Translations under genes and position numbers: made by a program
Source: JBGSOW01 sp041738875
GTDB taxonomy: Bacteria > Patescibacteriota > Dojkabacteria > CALFHW01
DNA: 8,252 nt
Direction: 5' to 3'
Assembly (NCBI GenBank): GCA_041738875.1
Contig: JBGSOW010000028.1
Span: 1-8,252, forward strand
In this document: positions 5,693-8,252 of the stretch, piece by piece
How the letters are laid out: every line of letters begins with the position of its first letter
Numbering within the stretch: position 1 is the stretch's first letter
Notes under the pieces: generated by a model
Databases searched by the model: none
Told to the model about the DNA's origin: nothing
Seen by the model: the letters and a program-made list of their open reading frames with translations, nothing else

Positions 5693-5935
5693 TAATTTAG
5701 TTTTCGCTAAAGTTTCCTTTTGTTTTTTTGTGAGTTTCTTGATCTCATGCTCTCTTACTAGGGCCTCGGACTTGCTTGCGTATTCTTCTGTGTATTCTAG
5801 TTGCACTGGCAACCTAGTTTTTACGTATTTTGAGCCCTGCCCTTTTCTATGCACGTCTAATCTACTCTGCAAATCTTTTGCTATTCCTGTGTAAAGTGAA
5901 TTGTCACTACAACGAAGCATATAGAGGGTATACAT
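5687..5935 (-). CDS. GIY-YIG nuclease superfamily protein, UPF0213/YhbQ-like
   Basis: The protein is a single compact GIY-YIG domain of 82 residues from the preferred start. The motif is carried by YTLYMLRC near the N-terminus and SLYTGIAKDLQSRL, in which YTG stands for the YIG half and the following Arg is the usual conserved one. KYVKTRLPVQLEYTEEY and SEALVREHEIKKLTKKQKE, with the metal-binding-position Glu in VREHEIKKL, complete the fold as in stand-alone UPF0213 proteins. These are thought to act on DNA or in DNA repair, but the cellular role is not well defined. An ATG at 5948-5950 would add five residues, but it lies inside the probable promoter palindrome, and the family usually begins right before the first beta strand, so 5935 is chosen. 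The gene is divergent from the ABC-F gene and convergent with the small basic protein gene. Confidence 0.88.
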   Translation of the reverse strand: MYTLYMLRCSDNSLYTGIAKDLQSRLDVHRKGQGSKYVKTRLPVQLEYTEEYASKSEALVREHEIKKLTKKQKETLAKTKLS

Positions 5936-5940
5936 AATAT

Positions 5941-5950
5941 ATGTTATCAT
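5941..5950. promoter_or_regulatory. Shared divergent extended -10 near-palindrome
   Basis: On the plus strand TGTTATCAT (5942-5950) reads as TG-n-TATCAT, followed by five bases and the ATG at 5956. On the minus strand TGATAACAT (5949 down to 5941) reads as TG-n-TAACAT, followed by five bases and the ATG whose complement is at 5933-5935. The arrangement is nearly mirror-symmetric and would yield leaderless or almost leaderless mRNAs in both directions. Confidence 0.5.
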
Positions 5951-5955
5951 TCGTA

Positions 5956-7407
5956 ATGCAAAAACAAGAAGTGATCGTTAGATTTGACGAAGTAACATTT
6001 AAATACGAGGGCAAAAAGCTCATACTTGATGAAGCGGATTTTTCCATTCGCAAAAATTCGAAAATAACGATCATGGGCCAAAATGGCGCAGGCAAAAGCA
6101 CTATATTCAAATTAATCACTGGAGACTTACAACCAAGTTCAGGCAATATCCAACTTCAACTTGGAACCAAGATTGCAATTGCACAACAATTCGTACAAAA
6201 AAAGTACTTAGATCTTTCAGTTTTAGATTATTTCAAAACTGCTTTGCCCGGGAAGGACCATGGAATCGAAAGAAACATCAAAGACGCTCTGCGAATTGTC
6301 AATTTAAACATACCTCTGGATGAATTAAATAAAAAAGTATCAAGTTTGTCTGGTGGTCAGAAAGCAAGACTTCTTCTAGCTTACGCGCTTATTCAAGAAC
6401 CGGATATATTACTACTAGATGAACCAACAAACAATTTAGACAAAGATGGAATTGAACATCTAACATACTTCTTAATGAGTTATCCGAAAACAGTGATTGT
6501 AATTTCACATGACGCCGACTTTTTGAATGCATTCACAGACGGGGTTTTGAATTTAGATGTATTTACGCATAAAACCGAACAGTTCGTTGGCAACTACTAT
6601 GATGTTGTGGAGCAAATTGAGGCGCAGATCGAACGCGAGCGCCTTATGAATTCAAGACTGCAAAAAAGTATCAAAGATAGATTTATAAAAGTGAATAAAC
6701 TGGGCGGCAAAAGTGTTGCGATGAACAGACTCGCAAACAAAGTGCGCGCGGATATCGAGGAAGACAAAGACAAAATGGTAAATGTACGTCAAGAAGATAA
6801 AACTATTCCGCATTTTACAATTCCCAATCAAAATTTCCCTGGAACATTACTAAAAATTAATACAGTAAGTTTTTTAAAGGACTCAGAAATAGTAGAAAGA
6901 AAAGTTGATATTCAAATATACAAAGGAAAAAGGCTGCTGATTTCAGGTCCAAACGGAACAGGGAAAAGCACATTGTTAAAATCTATACTAAACCAAGAAG
7001 GTGCAGAAATAAGTGCTGGAGTAAGGGTCGGTTATTATAGCCAGGATTTTTCTGAGCTTGATTTCGATATGACTGCATTTGAATCTTTAAAAGATGTAGC
7101 TCTCGAAGTTAGCCACAATGCGATATTTTCAGCTGCAGCAAGGTTCCTACTCCCAGGTGAACTTTTACAAAACAAAGTCGGATCTCTATCCGAGGGTCAA
7201 AAAGGACTTTTATGCTACGCGAGATTTATGTTGCAAGAACCAGGTATCCTTATCATGGACGAACCGACAAACCACATAAATTTCAGACATATCCCAGTGA
7301 TTGCGAAAGCGCTAGATGAATACAAAGGTGGACTTATACTAATCAGCCATTTACCTGAGTTTGTATCTCAAATTCATATAAATGAAGAGCTAGTAAGTAC
7401 TAGATAG
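5956..7407 (+). CDS. ABC-F family ATPase (ribosome-associated translation factor type)
   Basis: ABC-F proteins have two nucleotide-binding domains on one chain and no membrane segment; they bind the ribosomal E-site region and influence elongation or antibiotic resistance. Numbered from an upstream ATG at 5941, domain 1 has Walker A GQNGAGKST (46-54), signature LSGGQ (136-140), Walker B ILLLDEPTNNLD (156-167) and the switch His190. A basic, helical linker follows (about 225-300), with KDRFIKVNK. Domain 2 has GPNGTGKST (336-344), signature LSEGQ (416-420), ILIMDEPTNHIN (436-447) and His470. The chain ends soon after domain 2, with no C-terminal extension. The linker is short and does not identify a resistance subtype. 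The ATG at 5956 (MQKQEVIVRF) is preferred because the one at 5941 lies in the probable divergent promoter. In domain 2 the D-loop reads NHIN instead of NHLD. Confidence 0.93.
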   Translation: MQKQEVIVRFDEVTFKYEGKKLILDEADFSIRKNSKITIMGQNGAGKSTIFKLITGDLQPSSGNIQLQLGTKIAIAQQFVQKKYLDLSVLDYFKTALPGKDHGIERNIKDALRIVNLNIPLDELNKKVSSLSGGQKARLLLAYALIQEPDILLLDEPTNNLDKDGIEHLTYFLMSYPKTVIVISHDADFLNAFTDGVLNLDVFTHKTEQFVGNYYDVVEQIEAQIERERLMNSRLQKSIKDRFIKVNKLGGKSVAMNRLANKVRADIEEDKDKMVNVRQEDKTIPHFTIPNQNFPGTLLKINTVSFLKDSEIVERKVDIQIYKGKRLLISGPNGTGKSTLLKSILNQEGAEISAGVRVGYYSQDFSELDFDMTAFESLKDVALEVSHNAIFSAAARFLLPGELLQNKVGSLSEGQKGLLCYARFMLQEPGILIMDEPTNHINFRHIPVIAKALDEYKGGLILISHLPEFVSQIHINEELVSTR

Positions 7408-7414
7408 TTTGCGA

Positions 7415-7453
7415 TAGATTAATCTAGTCTATAGTCAGCCTAATTGACGTTTT
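7415..7453 (+). terminator. Possible weak terminator after the ABC-F gene
   Basis: The 61-bp convergent gap holds a perfect 12-bp palindrome TAGATTAATCTA (7415-7426). It is followed by a small hairpin, GTCAG (7434-7438) with TTGAC (7444-7448), closing with one G-U pair and followed by GTTTT (7449-7453). The stems are short and AT-rich, so activity is uncertain. No equally good signal is seen for the opposing SPFH gene. Confidence 0.35.
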
Positions 7454-7468
7454 AATATATACTCTCCT

Positions 7469-8252
7469 CTAGCGCTCTGTCGAACGAGCTTGGATAAATG
7501 CTGAGCGCATCTCAGATAGCAAGTCACCTGTTGCAGATGCTGAATTTGGCACAAATACGCTGTTTGTCTTCGAATTATCAGCAATATCTTTCATTGTATC
7601 GAAGTATTGTGTCATCAAAACAAGCATCATTACATCGTTTGCGTCAACTCCTTTGATATCTGCTTGGAACTGCTCGACACTCTTCCTATATCCCTCGATA
7701 ATCGCCCGCCTCTGCTCCGCAACACCAACACCTTGCAATTTCTTACTTTCTGCGTCCGCCTCTGCTGCCTTCACAACCTCTATTTTGCTAGCTTCTGCTT
7801 TTTCAAGAGCTGCCATTTTTAGTCTTTGTTGTGCATTGATTTCATTCATCGCATCTTTAACTTTCTGATCAGGATCAATGTCAGTCACAAGAGCTTTATA
7901 AATTGTAAATCCAAAACTTTTCATAACCTCGTCAAGGTCCATTTTTAGTTGCAAAGCAATATCATCTTTACGCTCGAACACCTCATCTAAAAGTAAATTT
8001 GGAACTTGCGCACGCACGCTATCAAAAACAAAAGAACTAATCTGTCTCGTTGGATTCTCAAGTCTATAAAACGCGTCAAAAACTTTATTTGGATCAACAA
8101 AATACTGTACCGAAACTTTTACACCTGTGAAAACATTGTCCTTAGTCTTTGTTTCAACATTTGTATCAAGTTGCTCGATTCTCAGTGATACACGACCTGA
8201 AACTCTTTGCACAATAGGAATTTTAAAATGTAAGCCTGGACCTGCAATTCTG
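7469..8252 (-). CDS. SPFH/Band 7 domain protein, HIR-like (5' end outside window)
   Basis: The frame is open to the right edge, giving 260 residues. A GTG at 8210-8212 is in frame but internal, since the upstream codons continue the domain (RIAGPGLHFKIP). SPFH proteins form membrane-attached oligomeric rings or cages that organise membrane microdomains and often associate with proteases. The sequence closely follows the plant hypersensitive-induced-reaction type: RVSLRIEQLDTNVETKTKD, NVFTGVKVSVQY, FVFDSVRAQVP, the coiled-coil stretch rich in Ala and Glu (EKAEASKIEVVKAAEADAESK), and near the end MTQYFDTMKDIADNSKTNSVF. HIR-type proteins are about 285-300 residues, so roughly 25-40 N-terminal residues, including any membrane anchor, are missing. 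No neighbour within the window indicates a partner such as an NfeD-type protein. It converges with the ABC-F gene across 61 bp. Confidence 0.93.
   Translation of the reverse strand, partial: RIAGPGLHFKIPIVQRVSGRVSLRIEQLDTNVETKTKDNVFTGVKVSVQYFVDPNKVFDAFYRLENPTRQISSFVFDSVRAQVPNLLLDEVFERKDDIALQLKMDLDEVMKSFGFTIYKALVTDIDPDQKVKDAMNEINAQQRLKMAALEKAEASKIEVVKAAEADAESKKLQGVGVAEQRRAIIEGYRKSVEQFQADIKGVDANDVMMLVLMTQYFDTMKDIADNSKTNSVFVPNSASATGDLLSEMRSAFIQARSTER

Noticed and set aside
5941..5955. Longer ABC-F start at 5941 (adds MLSFV)
   Set aside because: This ATG lies inside the near-palindromic divergent promoter; the family domain begins well after 5956, so the extra residues are not needed. A TATACA six bases before 5941 keeps it possible.
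7607..8188. Plus-strand reading frames over the SPFH gene
   Set aside because: They are shadows of a strongly conserved minus-strand gene and show no recognisable protein features.
8210..8212. GTG as the start of the SPFH gene
   Set aside because: In-frame codons upstream continue the conserved domain (GPGLHFKIP), so the gene extends past the right edge.
1..8252. tRNA, rRNA, CRISPR array, insertion sequence or prophage elements
   Set aside because: I saw no cloverleaf-like sequence, regular repeat-spacer array, transposase gene or terminal inverted repeats on either strand.

Overview
The window is AT-rich and gene-dense. It reads like a streamlined bacterial genome with sortase-type surface biology. 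Short intergenic gaps, no clear Shine-Dalgarno sequence before any of its genes, a sortase beside a very small exported protein, and the pairing of S-adenosylhomocysteinase with a PfkB-family kinase all suggest a member of the Candidate Phyla Radiation/Patescibacteria. That placement is inference; no rRNA or ribosomal protein gene is present to test it.

Left part (1-1554, minus strand): a two-gene envelope operon read leftward from a consensus-like promoter near 1605-1633. The first gene encodes a single-pass membrane-anchored protein of unknown function. Its stop codon overlaps the start of a polytopic membrane protein (ATGA overlap) that runs off the window and resembles a GT-C type glycosyltransferase. 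A 255-bp divergent intergenic region separates this operon from the next unit.

Centre-left (1810-2796, plus strand): a sortase with His, Cys and Arg catalytic residues, followed by an 81-residue protein with a signal peptide, a tiny two-cysteine exposed segment, a sorting-signal-like PPATA motif, a membrane helix and a lysine-containing tail. The small protein has a TTGACA-N17-TAAAAT promoter whose predicted start point is the A of its ATG. The pair looks like a sortase and a dedicated minimal substrate. A 12-bp box (TACTATAGGATA) recurs in the control regions of this locus.

Centre (2797-5622, plus strand): a gene-free stretch with a promoter-like site and an amber-interrupted mini-ORF, then a PfkB-family kinase (probably adenosine kinase), a full-length S-adenosylhomocysteinase and a 42-residue lysine-rich protein. 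Together the kinase and the hydrolase would clear S-adenosylhomocysteine by splitting it and phosphorylating the adenosine released.

Right part (5623-8252): a convergent gap with 15-bp imperfect tandem units, a GIY-YIG (UPF0213-like) protein on the minus strand, and a divergent ABC-F ATPase on the plus strand. The two genes fire away from each other from a 10-bp near-palindrome that can be read as an extended -10 element on both strands. After a short convergent gap comes a minus-strand SPFH/Band 7 protein very like plant hypersensitive-induced-reaction proteins; its N-terminus lies beyond the right edge.
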